NCBI RefSeq assembly: GCF_000006405.1
Contig: NW_003209596.1
Coordinates: forward strand, 253,755 to 317,754
DNA length: 64,000 bases
Reading direction: 5' to 3'
DNA from: Perkinsus marinus ATCC 50983
Taxonomy: Eukaryota > Perkinsozoa > Perkinsida > Perkinsidae
Shown here: positions 51,543 to 62,274 of the stretch, piece after piece
How the letters are laid out: each line of letters starts with the position of its first letter
How positions within the stretch are numbered: the stretch's first letter is position 1
Made by a program: the position numbers and the translations under genes
Notes under the pieces: model-generated
What the model was told of the DNA's origin: nothing
What the model saw: the letters and a program-made list of their open reading frames with translations, nothing else
Database searches by the model: none

Positions 51543-52539
51543 CTACAGTAGTGTTAGAGGGATGCTGATCAGATAGTAGACGAGATCAGTTGTATCAAAT
51601 ATCATTTGTGGACGTCGGTCCTACTGTAAAATTTACTACAGAAAAATTATGTAGGCTAGCGTGCACCTATACTCAAGTTTCACTGGAGGTGAGTGAACAA
51701 CTCTGCGCTTCATAATAACGTTTACTCCCGAATGTAACTCCAGGGGGAGAAAATAAAAAGCCGCAATACCAAAACAAGTTATTTCAAGTACTGGATAGGT
51801 CTAAGAGTTGCTCGAAAGATTCATATCGAACCTAGAAAGGCGGAAACGTGATGACTTCGCACAAGCGATAACAGTCCAACATCGTCAGCGTTACCATCTA
51901 CCTACCGACTAGAACAACAACGTCCGAATCGAAACATGCCCCAGGTTCATTGAAACCTATGCGGGTCAATTCAGAATCGATGCTAGCATCCTATTACACG
52001 TGTAATGAGCAATTCCGGAAACGATTCTGATGGGGTGAAGTTCAGTAGACCGCCTCTCTAGAGTTCTAAGAGCGCTCCCAAGATCGAGTTTTACATGTGA
52101 TATCTAATCCTGGGTGGGCTCTTGAAGGTCTATTGAACACGCCGCGAGTTTCGAAATCGGTTTACTGAACGACCCCATGGACAACGAGAAGTACATGCCG
52201 CTGTCAAGTTCCATCACTGCATAGATCTTGGCGCGCGCGTAGAGCTGATGAGGGTATCTTGCTTACTTACGATCCTTAAAGATTCCTAAGCTCCGTGAGC
52301 AACAGTAGTTCGAACTTCCTTCTGTCCAACTTCAGAGTCTTGCCGGTCGTCAGGAATGACCTCAGCAAAGCTCCCCTCGTGTCTGAGTTCATATCGACGA
52401 CTGGAGTTCACGGCACTGTCTGAGCCACGATCGGCAACACGAACACCGACTCAATTCGGGAAGAAGGCGTTCCTCAATTCGGAACCTCCTGATGGTGAGA
52501 GAATGTCCATCCCTTAGTTTCTCTTTTTATCACCACAAA
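51543..52539. promoter_or_regulatory. Intergenic region between divergent protein II and HSP60 genes
   Basis: About 1 kb that must include both promoters, and perhaps the first exon of protein II. No convincing heat-shock element or other motif was recognised by eye. Confidence 0.4.
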
Positions 52540-54659
52540 ATGCTGTCGCGCTCGTCCACCTGCATGGGAGTCGCCAAGGAGGTCCTCCACGGCGCTGAGG
52601 CCCGCTCACGTATGCTCGTCGGGGTTAACCGTATCGCCGATGCTGTGGCCGTCACCATGGGCCCTAAGGGTCGCAACGTGGTCATCGAGCAGAGCTTCGG
52701 GTCCCCTAAGGTCACCAAGGATGGTGTCACTGTCGCCAAGGCCATCGACCTCCCCGACAAGATGCAGAACGTCGGAGCTGCTCTCATCAAACAGGTTGCT
52801 TCCAAGACCAACGACATAGCTGGTGATGGCACTACCACTAGTACAGTACTTGCTCGGGCCATCTACCGTGAGGGCTGCAAGGCTGTTGCTGCTGGTATGA
52901 ACCCCATGGACTTGAAGAGAGGCATCGACGCTGCGGTGAAGGTGGTCATGGATGAGCTCAAGGCCCGTGCCCAGCCTATCTCGACGGCTCAGGAAATTCA
53001 ACAGGTATTTTTTGTATTTGTACGTCTTCTCTCACCTGAGTCGTCGTCTTGTCTCAGGTCGCTACAATTGCCGCCAACGGCGATAAGACCATCGGCAGTC
53101 TCATCGCTGAGGCTTTCGAGAAAGTCGGCAAGGACGGCACCATCACCGTGTCTGACGGCAAGACCATGGAGCATCAGCTGGAGGTAGGGCGTCGATTGAC
53201 TCGCCAAGGCACAAGACTCCGCTCAGGTTGTGGAAGGCATGCAGTTCAACCGTGGCTACATTTCTCCCTACTTCGTCACCAACAACAAGACTCAGTCGGT
53301 CGAGTTTGAGAATCCTCTCATCTTGGTGCATGAGAAGAAGATCAGCTCCATTCAGGTGAGGAGTCCTCCCTTGTTGGGTTGTAATTTACTCTTTATTCCA
53401 GTCCATTCTCCCCGTGCTCGAGTACGTGGTAAAACTACAGCGACCCCTCCTTATTATTGCTGAAGACGTCGATGGAGAGGCGCTGGCTACTCTCGTTGTC
53501 AACAAGCTCCGTGGTGGCCTTAAGGTCTGCGCTGTAAGTGTCTTGACGATTGGCTTGGCACACAGGAGTTTGGTGTGGTGTAGGTCAAGGCCCCCGGATT
53601 CGGCGATAACCGCAAGTCCCAGATGCAGGATATCGCTACTGTTTGCGGCTGCGAGGTGGTCAGTGAGGAGACTGGCACCAAGCTCAGCGACGACTTCAAC
53701 CCGTAAGTTTGGTAGTTCACTGTCAGTGTCTTGAGAGTATTTCGGTGGTATTCAGTGCATTGCTCGGCTCATGCAAGTCTGTCTCCGTCAAGAAGGACGA
53801 CACCATTATTCTTGATGGCGCGGGAGCTCGAGAGGAGATAGATGACAGATGCGAGACCCTCCGTGATGCTATTGACAGCACCAGTAGTGAGTACGAGAAG
53901 GATAAGCTCAAGGAGCGTCTCGCCAAGATGAGCGGTGGTGTTGCTGTCATCAAGGTGAGCACTGCTGATTTCTGGGTTTGTTGTTAACTACGTTGTAGGT
54001 TGGCGGTTCCTCCGAAGTGGAGGTGTCCGAGGTCAAAGATCGTCTCAATGACGCCCTCAACGCCACCAAGGCCGCTGTTGAGGAGGGTATCGTGCCCGGC
54101 GGTGGGTCCGCTCTCTTGAGGTGACCATTTAGGGAATGCATTTGGTGGCTCTGACGTTGTGTCCTCTTCAGAGCTAGCAAGAAGTTGGATGACATGAAAC
54201 TTGACAACTTCGACCAGGAGGTCGGCTGCAACATCATTCGTTCAGCGTGCAAGCAGCCGTGTAAGACTATCGTCGAGAACGCTGGTGAGGAGGGTGCCGT
54301 CGTGGTGCAGAAACTCCTCAGTGATGACCATTACCACAAGTAAGTCCACGGCAGAATATTCATCTGGTTGAGATGCATTGTATGGTAGGGGATACAACGC
54401 CCAGACCTCTGAGTACGTCGACATGCTCCAACAGGGTATCATTGACCCCACCAAGGTCGTACGGACGGCCTTGGCTGACGCCGCCAGTATTGCTAGTTTG
54501 ATGACTACCACTGAGACTGTCATCTGCGATGTGAGGAGCTTCCGCTAGGCTTTGCATATTATGCATGTGTGCTCTCAGGTCCCTGAGAAGGAGAAGTCCC
54601 CTGCGGCCTCTGATATGAGCGGTATGGGCGGCATGGGAGGCATGGGTGGTATGATGTAG
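52540..54659 (+). CDS. Mitochondrial chaperonin HSP60 (group I)
   Basis: Ten exons (52540-53004, 53058-53183, 53227-53355, 53402-53533, 53584-53702, 53756-53954, 53999-54120, 54172-54339, 54389-54530, 54579-54659) join in phase to 560 residues, with nine introns of 43-53 bp. The ATG at 52540 gives an Arg/Ser-rich presequence ([18 protein letters not shown]). Group I motifs are clear: [54 protein letters not shown], and the C-terminal [12 protein letters not shown] tail typical of mitochondrial and bacterial GroEL. It assembles a double ring that folds imported proteins in the mitochondrial matrix with HSP10. Length is typical. Confidence 0.97.
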
Positions 54660-55419
54660 AGTGCCGACCTGTAGCTCGGAGGACACGATTGTCAGTAGGC
54701 AGTAGGGCACATAGAGTGGCTAAGATATACTAGAGTGTTTCCGATCTTTATCAACCTGAGCTCTGCCAGAAAATACCCGACAATCGTTTCTAACACACAA
54801 TGGAGCTGGGCGTAGTTGTTAATTTATCTATCGAGCTATCTATCGTCTGTCGTAGGTCGATCTGTTGAGTATTGTCTCCCTTTGTTTTGTCGCAGCCTCG
54901 AAGGTTATGTCGGTTGCGTCCAGTGTTTGAGTCTCTTTATGATTGCCCCTCGATGCCTTTGCCTTCGGCGACCATTCCTCTCTGGGGTTAACAGCAGGCA
55001 CGCATGCCGGTGCTTTTCTGTGGTTCCTGAGGTGGAGGTCGTGGATAAACGGAGAATGGAGGTCGAAGGGCTCCGGTCAGCTAACGATGTAATGACTGGT
55101 GTCTGCCGTCACGCTAGTGCCGTGTGTCGCTCGGGGCTAGATTTGACTGCGCACGTGGAGTGTTGGAGTTCATGTTCCCTTTCTTCAGCTGAGCTCGGAA
55201 TTTTCGTCGCTATTTATGAAATTTACATACACGAATCTGGGTTGTACAGGAATCAATGAGAATTTTCCGAAGTATCCTCATCTAGTCTCCATCATATTCG
55301 TCGACCATTTTTCTGCAGTACGCACGCGTTCGCTGTAGGTGTGGAACTATTATACCCTCAACCGCTCACAGTGCCGTGGTTCGGACATTTGTCGTCTCCT
55401 ATACATCCTCGCAGGAGAA
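54660..55419. other. Intergenic with one MITE
   Basis: No supported exon; open frames here are random-looking. Contains the family A copy at 55158-55320 and the 5' region of RAP protein III. Confidence 0.45.
55158..55320 (+). mobile_element. Family A MITE with near-perfect 8-bp TSD
   Basis: The body (CTTCAGCTGAGCTCGG... TTTCCGAAGTATCCTC) matches the family though both ends are changed (GAGTGTTGGAGTT, CTGCAGTA). The flanking 8-mers CGCACGTG (55150-55157) and CGCACGCG (55321-55328) match at 7 of 8. It lies about 100 bp before the start of RAP protein III. Confidence 0.75.
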
Positions 55420-58211
55420 ATGGAGCGTTCCACGCGAGATGAAAAAATAACGGTGATACCGTTTCGGTGTTATCTATGCAAATCGCCGTTGCAGATCGTT
55501 AATCATAAGTGCTTCATGCGAATACTCAACGATCTTATACGCTACGTTGACACGTTGCCGTTGGATTCTCTCGTCGCCGTTCCGAGGACGCTGGTCCGGC
55601 TGAACTGGCGGGATATGGGCCTCTTTAAAGTAGCAATCTCGGACTCTGAGAGCTGCCAGCGTCTTTTGCTCAGCACATCGAATCGCCGATCATGACGTTG
55701 CTCCCCAGCATGACTACGAACCAGATCGCCGAAGTGACTCGGGCCTATGCGGACGTGCAGGCCGGCGGGAAGGCGTTCTGGGAGAGCATCATAAGCAATG
55801 TGGCGCACAGGGTACTCCTTGAGTGAGGAGGCTTGGACACTCGGATGGAATCTATTTGGACGGTTCATCTGTGGAGTTCACTGTAGAAGAGGATAGATGC
55901 TCGTTAAGGCTCCATATGTTACCTCTTCGTACCCTGTTTTCTAATTCTGTTTTTCATATCATTTCATGGTCGAAGGGAAGCAATGTGTGTGCCACGCTCG
56001 CGTCAATAAGCATGTTCAGGCCGGAGAGTTCGCCCCTGGGGATTTCGCTAACGTCTGCGTGGCCATGACGCGGAAGTCATCACATAAACCCGTGCACTTT
56101 CTAAAGGGGGCGTACCCTTTTCTACTACACCAGATGCAGCGCAGGGCTCACAAAATCGCGGATGTAGTGAGAATCCTCAGGGTAGTATTTTTCTGCCATG
56201 GAAGGGAGCGGCTGTATTCGAAGCTCAAGCGTAGGTGTATGCCCGATGGCCGAGCGGCCTGATGAAGCAGACCACCATGATAGTGGCCATCACAGCACAG
56301 CTCTCCGTCGAAGCTCTCACGGGACTAGCCGATCAGGAATTGGCGCAAGTGTTGGCCTCCTTGGCTTCGTAAGGCAATGTGAATCTCCTTGTGCCAAGGA
56401 CCGCCTTGATATAGGTTGTGTGGCTCTCGTGAGTATCCCTATAGGGAAGGAATTGCTGTGTTCCATCGAGCCGAGCCGGTCATAATCTCCAGGATACCCG
56501 CGATGGATCATGGGAGTCTCTCGAGGATAGTATTTGCGTACAACGTACATGGCCTCGGCGATGGACGTAAGGAGAGGACTCATCTGGTGGATGCTTCCTA
56601 AGTCTTGGTAGATTCGTGCTCGGCGAAGACTGCTAGTCTCAGGTCTCTATCGCTTATTGCTGGACCGAGGTCTGGAGGTCGTATCTGCGATGTCGCCACG
56701 GCAGTTATCGAATTGCCTGAAGGTTTTCGGTGAGCAACTCTGCAGTCGCAAAGTTCAGAGGACAGAAGGCTGGAGCAGTGAACACCACGATGGCAAGGTT
56801 TGCATTGAAATGCTCTATGGGGAATGAAGATGATCGCTCTGTCAGATGGGTCCATCGACCTCGACTACTGAGCCGACCTGGTTCTATGACGCTGCAGAAG
56901 TTACTGTCGTCCGCAAAATTAGAGAATTTAAGAGTCTCGATGTTGTGGAAACCATCGTTGGGTAAAGGGTTTCCTCGTATGCTGTTGTGAAGGATGCATG
57001 CTCTGAGCACGCTCAGATACGCTCATGCACGGACGGGATCAACGCAGCTGTGGGCCGTCCTAGTGGAGGCGACCAACCATCGTATAACCATCTTCAATGC
57101 GGAGCAAGCCTCTATGTTATGTTGGGCCTTTGCGGTGGTTCGGACTGGGGCTAAGCTGTTCCCCCAACTCCAAGTTACTGCACTGGAGCGTCTCAACCAG
57201 GTGAACATTCCGTATGCTCCTCACCATGTGGAATTCGATGAAGTTCTCAGTTCTCCGCTTTCGGCCTGACTAATATGCTTTGGGCGTTCGCGGTGATGAA
57301 GAAGTTAGATCCCGATTTCTGTGAACCCATCCTTGCCGTGCTGACTCCTGAAGTCGTCTCCTCCGACAGTCGCTGTGCTCTCCTGTTTCCCACTCTACGC
57401 GAGCTGCAGGTGAGAACCCTTCCAGGACTGAGGGGCTGTAGATCTCGCGTTTCGTCAGGCTGTACATCCCGACTTCGATCCGGCTGGAACGGAGAGGTAT
57501 CTTGGGTATTGCCGCTCACATTTCTGGGACTTGCAGCTCTCTACTGCTCCTAGTGACGAACTCATGACCTCGATAAGCGACACTCTTGTCCAGATCGAAC
57601 GTCCTGGTGTAGGAATGTACGACTTTGACGGATTCCTGGTTGATGTGTGGGTGCCCGGAATCAAGGCAGCCATCTTAGTGAGCACCCGAGCCAACATGCA
57701 GGCCCGAAGTCAAACTCCAACGGGTGAAGCCATCCTGAGGCATCGGCACGTTATGCGAGGAACAAGAGGACGTGTCATTCACGTCTGGGACCAGGAATGG
57801 TACGAAATGGACAGCCAAGAGCGGGCTACCTTCCTCCGAGAGCGACTCGATCGATGGTATGAAGAGGACCAAAACGTCGAAAAGGGACAAGGGGCTCCAG
57901 AGGGGTCAACTGAAAGCGTGCCGACCCCGAAACGGATCCCTGTCGAGCCGATTCCGGGAGAAGTGGAGCTTTTGAAGAAGCTCCAAGAGCGTATGAAGGA
58001 GGAGGTCGAGATCGGGAGTGCGCTGACGCCTGGTTTATGTGCTGGTAGTCCACAAGAGATGGCAAGAAATATTCGGCGTCAAAGGCGAGCAGCGAAGAGG
58101 TGGAAAGAAATCGACACCCCAGAAGACGAGCCAGCGAGACTCCCGTGGGAAGCCAAGATGTGGGTGAAAGAGCGCAAGACAAGGCATGGCGGGGCGAGAG
58201 GGAGCAAATAG
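55420..58211 (+). CDS. RAP-domain protein III (likely mitochondrial RNA factor)
   Basis: A multi-exon gene starts at ATG 55420 (MERSTRDEKITVIPFRC) or earlier. Supported segments include 55420 to about 55629, then CACATCGAA... from about 55674 (44-bp intron), and others to about 57412 and 57470-58211. Helical repeat motifs are frequent: VPRTLVRLNWRDMGLFK, TTNQIAEVTRAYADVQAGGK, APGDFANVCVAMTRKSSHKP, LTGLADQELAQVLASLAS, NAEQASMLCWAFAVVRTGAK and LTNMLWAFAVMKKLDPDFCE. A RAP domain follows: GFLVDVWVPGIKAAILVSTR ... GRVIHVWDQEWYEMDSQERA. A long charged tail (about 120 residues, Lys/Arg/Glu) extends past the RAP domain. Internal exon borders between 55800 and 57000 are not all resolved. Confidence 0.75.
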
Positions 58212-58885
58212 TTCACTACTTTCATGATTCATCCGCGTTTCTGTCGAATTAAGTTTCTGATATCTCTATGTGATGCGTAAATGGTAGTCACAGCTGCATC
58301 GAGCACTAACATATCCCATTGTGTCGTCGTTGCTGACGTCAAATTGGTAGGGCTCTCTCCAATAGAAATCACTCTGTAGTCGCAGTCGGTCGAGCAACCG
58401 TAGTAGTAGATTTGATTCCTTAGATAAGTATAACTGCCTGTCTATTTGGCCCCACCCCCTCCGGGCCTCGTGACGATAAACTCCATCATGGAAAAGTAGC
58501 GCTTAATAGTAGTGCAAGTTCCATCTTGCCATGCGAAGGGATTCGACAACCCAACTTGATACTCTAGAGAGGAAAATTCAACAGCGAACTGGTAATGATA
58601 GGTCATCAATTTCTAAGAACACACCAAATCTCTACCAGTACGGGCTGGTCAACGAGTGGCTCACTCCTAACAAGGTCACCCTTACCGACGTGCGATTGGG
58701 GTTCACGTCATAGTGGCTGTTTACACTGCGAATTACAGTTTTCCATCGAAAGCATCAACCCCGTCTTCTCACTACGTTAACTCAAGAAGGCGATTATAAT
58801 AAAATTATTAAAAACGATTACGGGAAACTGCTGAATAGACCAGCAGCTCCTTACGACAAATCTCGAGATTCCGCAATAGTAGGCA
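58212..58885. other. Intergenic, nothing recognised
   Basis: Convergent 3' flanks of RAP protein III and the acyl-CoA dehydrogenase. A 60-codon plus frame at 58531 has no support. Confidence 0.45.
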
Positions 58886-60230
58886 TTATAGTTTGCTCAT
58901 AGCCTTCTTATACTGTCTATCAGCCTGCCTGATGCCCAGATCCAGCAAGATCTCCTCCGAGCCGCCAGGAATAGCCAAAGCACGGACATCACGATAAAGC
59001 CGTTCCACCACTTCGCCGAGACCACTCTTTGTATAGGCGTTACCGCCGAATATCTGGGCCGCCTCTCGAGCACAGTACTCGTACACCTGAAAACCATCGA
59101 AGGCAACTGCAGACAGAACTATCCCTTACCTTAGTGCTGTGGGCCTTCATCAGAGCAATGGTGCCTCCCAAAGCGTCCATACTTTCCACCCACGGCATAG
59201 TTGACATCTGGTGGGTAACGCTTTCAAGCCAATGACTGGTCCCTTCAATCTGTCTGGACATCTCTGCCAACTTCCAGCGAATCACCGGATGTTCCATAAG
59301 GGTCTTGCCAAAGGTCTTCCTCTTCTGTGCATACTTGAACGAGAGTTCATAGAGGATCCTCGAGAACCGCACGGCCTGTATGATGAGGCCCCAACGCTCG
59401 TGGTTGAAGTTATACATGATAACCTTGAAGCCGTCATTCTCCTTACCTATAAGGTTCTCCACGGGGACTTTCACATCATCGAATTCAACGAAAGTAGTGC
59501 CGCTCGATAGCACACCCTGGCAGTCCAGTCTGGTGGTCTTGAGACCAGGCATGCCCCTTTCGACCAACAGCATAGATATTCCCTTCATACCAGAGCCACC
59601 TGTGCGGACCGCGACAGAGAAATAGTCGGAGAAAATACCATTAGTTATCCATTTCTTCTGACCGTTGACTATATAGTGCTTTCCATCCGGAGTGAGCTTA
59701 GCAGTAGTCCTGATATTGGCGACATCACTGCCAGCGTGAGGTTCCGTGATGCATAGGCAAATATTCTTCTCCCCACGTACACAAGGAGGGGCCACCCTTG
59801 CCTTCATCTCAGACGTACCAAAGTTTAACACAGTTGGCAAACCAATGTTGAGGCCACCCATCATACCCCACATGACGCCACCAGATCCACACCTGCAGAG
59901 CTCGTCAATGAAGATGAGCTCGTGGAAGTAGTCGAAGCCTTGGGGCTTGGCAGCAACGGCGGGATCGGCATAGTCGTAACCCTTAGGGCCGACCAAACTG
60001 GGCAGGAGGCCAGCCCTGTAGCACTTCGCGTAGATCTCCATGGGAATGGCCTTCTCCTTCTCCCACTCACTGACGTTGGGCATGACCTCATCTTCTACAA
60101 ACTTGCGGCACCTGACCCGCCATTCAACGTGGGACTGAGTATAGTAGGGGCTGCTGTGGCCCTTGGTGTACCAACTAGGCTCCGCGTACGGGACGGGAGA
60201 TCCGAAGGTCTCCTTGGCAACAACGGGCAT
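58886..60230 (-). CDS. Acyl-CoA dehydrogenase with C-terminal SKL
   Basis: Two exons (60230-59130 and 59086-58886, 43-bp intron) encode 433 residues with complete acyl-CoA dehydrogenase architecture. The N-terminal helical domain is followed by the flavin/substrate motif CLCITEPHAGSDVANIRTTA, the beta-domain (YIVNGQKKWITNGIFSDYF), and the C-terminal helical domain (YAQKRKTFGKTLMEHPVIRW; AAQIFGGNAYTKSGLGEVVE; ALAIPGGSEEILLDLGIRQ). The Glu pair in GGSEEIL occupies the place of the catalytic base in medium-chain-type enzymes. There is no obvious mitochondrial presequence (MPVVAKETFGSP). The protein ends KKAMSKL: SKL is the canonical peroxisomal PTS1 signal. It should catalyse alpha,beta-dehydrogenation of an acyl-CoA; chain length unknown. 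Confidence 0.93.
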
Positions 60231-61262
60231 AGATCAACGCGGACTAACCTTATCGCTACACGTACATAGTCACTAGAGTAAAACTCATCTCTACAGGCAT
60301 AAACCCGTTCACAAAAGGAACACAGAAGTGATGCACCGAAACAACTAAACACTCCCCGACGTCACTCACACTCTTCACAGACACAACATAAGAGGCCACG
60401 GCAAGACAACCGCGACGTAACCTATGATCATATCATTCACAGCGAATAACTCCGTCGTGATTAAATTATAATGGGAGACTTGTGGCACCCGAGGTTCCTC
60501 CTGAACCACTCATAGCGAGGTAAATGCGACAGTCTGGCAGTTCAACGTTTTACTATGGGGAGCAGGATAATACACGTGTCTATCATCATAGATTATACGA
60601 TCATGAAGCTCAACCACACATGATATGTGGGTGATTACGTTTTTCCAGGGCAGAAGCGTGGTTTACAGGGCACCGTAAATCGCTCGCCCGAATGGCGGAA
60701 TTTACAGGGCAATCTGTAAATTCGAGGGCAGGGAGGGAATTGCCAGGGCCATAGCAGAAAATTGAGGGCACCAAAGCGCGCGCCATGGCTTGGTGATTTT
60801 ACAGGGTTTTGGGTGAAAATGGAGGGCGACTGTCAGTTTTCCAGGGCAGACAATGATGACTCGTCATTAACGAGTCCATAACTTATACATATTATACACA
60901 AGGCCGAACATCCAATCGAGGTACAATACACTGAACTTCGGTGACCGATTCGGTCAGACCGAAAACCGCTGATTGCAAACAGAACATTTGAAGTATTGCA
61001 TCTCGAATGAAAGTGGCGCTGAAGTTCAGTGACTAGGACGAACCGCCCCAGTTCACAGGATAGTACACTATGTATCGGATTGATATCGCTAAATGCTACA
61101 TGTTTGCGAATCGGTGACTTGAATTCTGTATCAGACTCATCAACTGAAAACAGTTAGGTAAGAAACTAAGTTAATAAGCTAAATTAGCTTAGCTTATTGA
61201 GCCTATCGGATGGGTTCGTCCTGCCCGATGTCCTCAAGGAACTCTCACTGAAGCCAATTACT
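60231..61262. other. Intergenic with AGGGC motif cluster
   Basis: No gene recognised. Contains the promoter side of the acyl-CoA dehydrogenase, a cluster of AGGGC motifs (60640-60850) and a weak inverted pair CACTGAACTTC/GAAGTTCAGTG (60929 and 61021). Confidence 0.45.
60640..60850. repeat. Cluster of nine [C/A/G]AGGGC(A) motifs after T/A-rich triplets
   Basis: TTTTCCAGGGCAG opens and closes the block. Between them TTTACAGGGCA, TTCGAGGGCAG, TTGCCAGGGCC, TTGAGGGCACC, TTTACAGGGTT and TGGAGGGCGAC recur every 15-30 bp, all on the plus strand. Related TGCCCTGNAAA sequences occur in inverse orientation near 62850-62880. Confidence 0.6.
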
Positions 61263-61805
61263 TCACATGCGTGCTCGTTTACGATCATGAAGGTCTGAAA
61301 GTAATAGTGTTAGCATAGAACAATCCAACCAGGATGTCGCACGAGTTTATTCAAAAAGAGTACACCTTACCTGGGATTCTCTCTGAGACTTCTCTACCGT
61401 GATCCATCCATACCTTCTCGGCTCTGATATCCGTGTTATGCCTCTGCAGCGGGTTGGAATTCTTGACCGGGCTGCCCGCCCAGGTGACTGTAGGAAACTT
61501 CGCGATCATAACATCGGCCACCTGACGCCCGTCAGGTTGACGGCACTGATCAGCTTCTGCTCGAGCAAGGGGTAGCCCCCCAGGATCATAGTCAGACGAA
61601 TTAGATTGGCCAATACCGCGAGTGTGTTCCTCCCATGAACGTCCGGCAGGTTGGGTTGACGCCGTAGAAGCTAGTAGCTCAGTAGTACTGAGGGCTGAGA
61701 TGCAGCATGAATATGTGGGCGCTGCAGGGAAACCACCGGTTGTTGAGTTGTACCTCCCCCAGTATTAATATTCCTGGGGGCGAAGGCCGGACCCATCTTG
61801 TGCAT
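61263..61805 (-). CDS. Small hypothetical protein, three exons
   Basis: Exons 61805-61754, 61721-61371 and 61294-61263 join in phase (introns 32 and 76 bp) into 144 residues. ATG 61805 is the first in frame. The product (MHKMGPAFAPRNINTGG..., GRQVADVMIAKFPTVTWAG, ending LHDRKRARM) is polar with no recognised domain. The good GTAAGG donor at 61370 and TTTCAG acceptor at 61295 support splicing on this strand. Confidence 0.5.
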
Positions 61806-61917
61806 AAAAGCTATCAAAATATGGCGACATTGCCCGAGTGGAGCGTATCCCCGTGTGCCATGACTGATGCTCAACAGGAGATAGATAGTGGTTAGGGGTT
61901 ACACAACACGTGATTCC

Positions 61918-62274
61918 ATGGACATTCCATGTTCGTGCGACATTAAGGAATCATGCAAGAGAGTAAGTGACCAAGGTATTGGTCAACACCCCGGCAGCTA
62001 CACGATAGAGCATGATGTGAGATGTGTGACATGCACTTATACACACGCCAATTGTGCCGGCCAGAAGGCCTACTCTGGTCGTGGTGTCCCAGGAGGCAAC
62101 GACAGATTGATTGTAGTTCATCCTTGTGAGAAGCCAGAAATCCTTGGCGGTGCTTCCAGGTTTCAAGGGCATGTTTCGTGTCTCACCATTTGTGAGACCA
62201 GGATTGTAGGTTGTTGCTTTATTTTTCTCGACCATCTACAAGAAAACCAGGCTTATCTGATCGACGTTACGTAG
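61918..62274 (+). CDS. Cys-rich hypothetical frame
   Basis: A 118-codon frame from ATG 61918 (MDIPCSCDIKESCKRVSD) contains about a dozen cysteines (CVTCTYTHANC, CEKP, CLTICET, CC). No signal peptide or known Cys pattern is visible. It lies head to head with the 61.3-61.8 kb gene. May be spurious. Confidence 0.3.
   Translation: MDIPCSCDIKESCKRVSDQGIGQHPGSYTIEHDVRCVTCTYTHANCAGQKAYSGRGVPGGNDRLIVVHPCEKPEILGGASRFQGHVSCLTICETRIVGCCFIFLDHLQENQAYLIDVT

Noticed and set aside
60929-61031. CACTGAACTTC / GAAGTTCAGTG pair as a transposon end pair
   Set aside because: Only 11 bp match, with no flanking duplication or further copies in the window.
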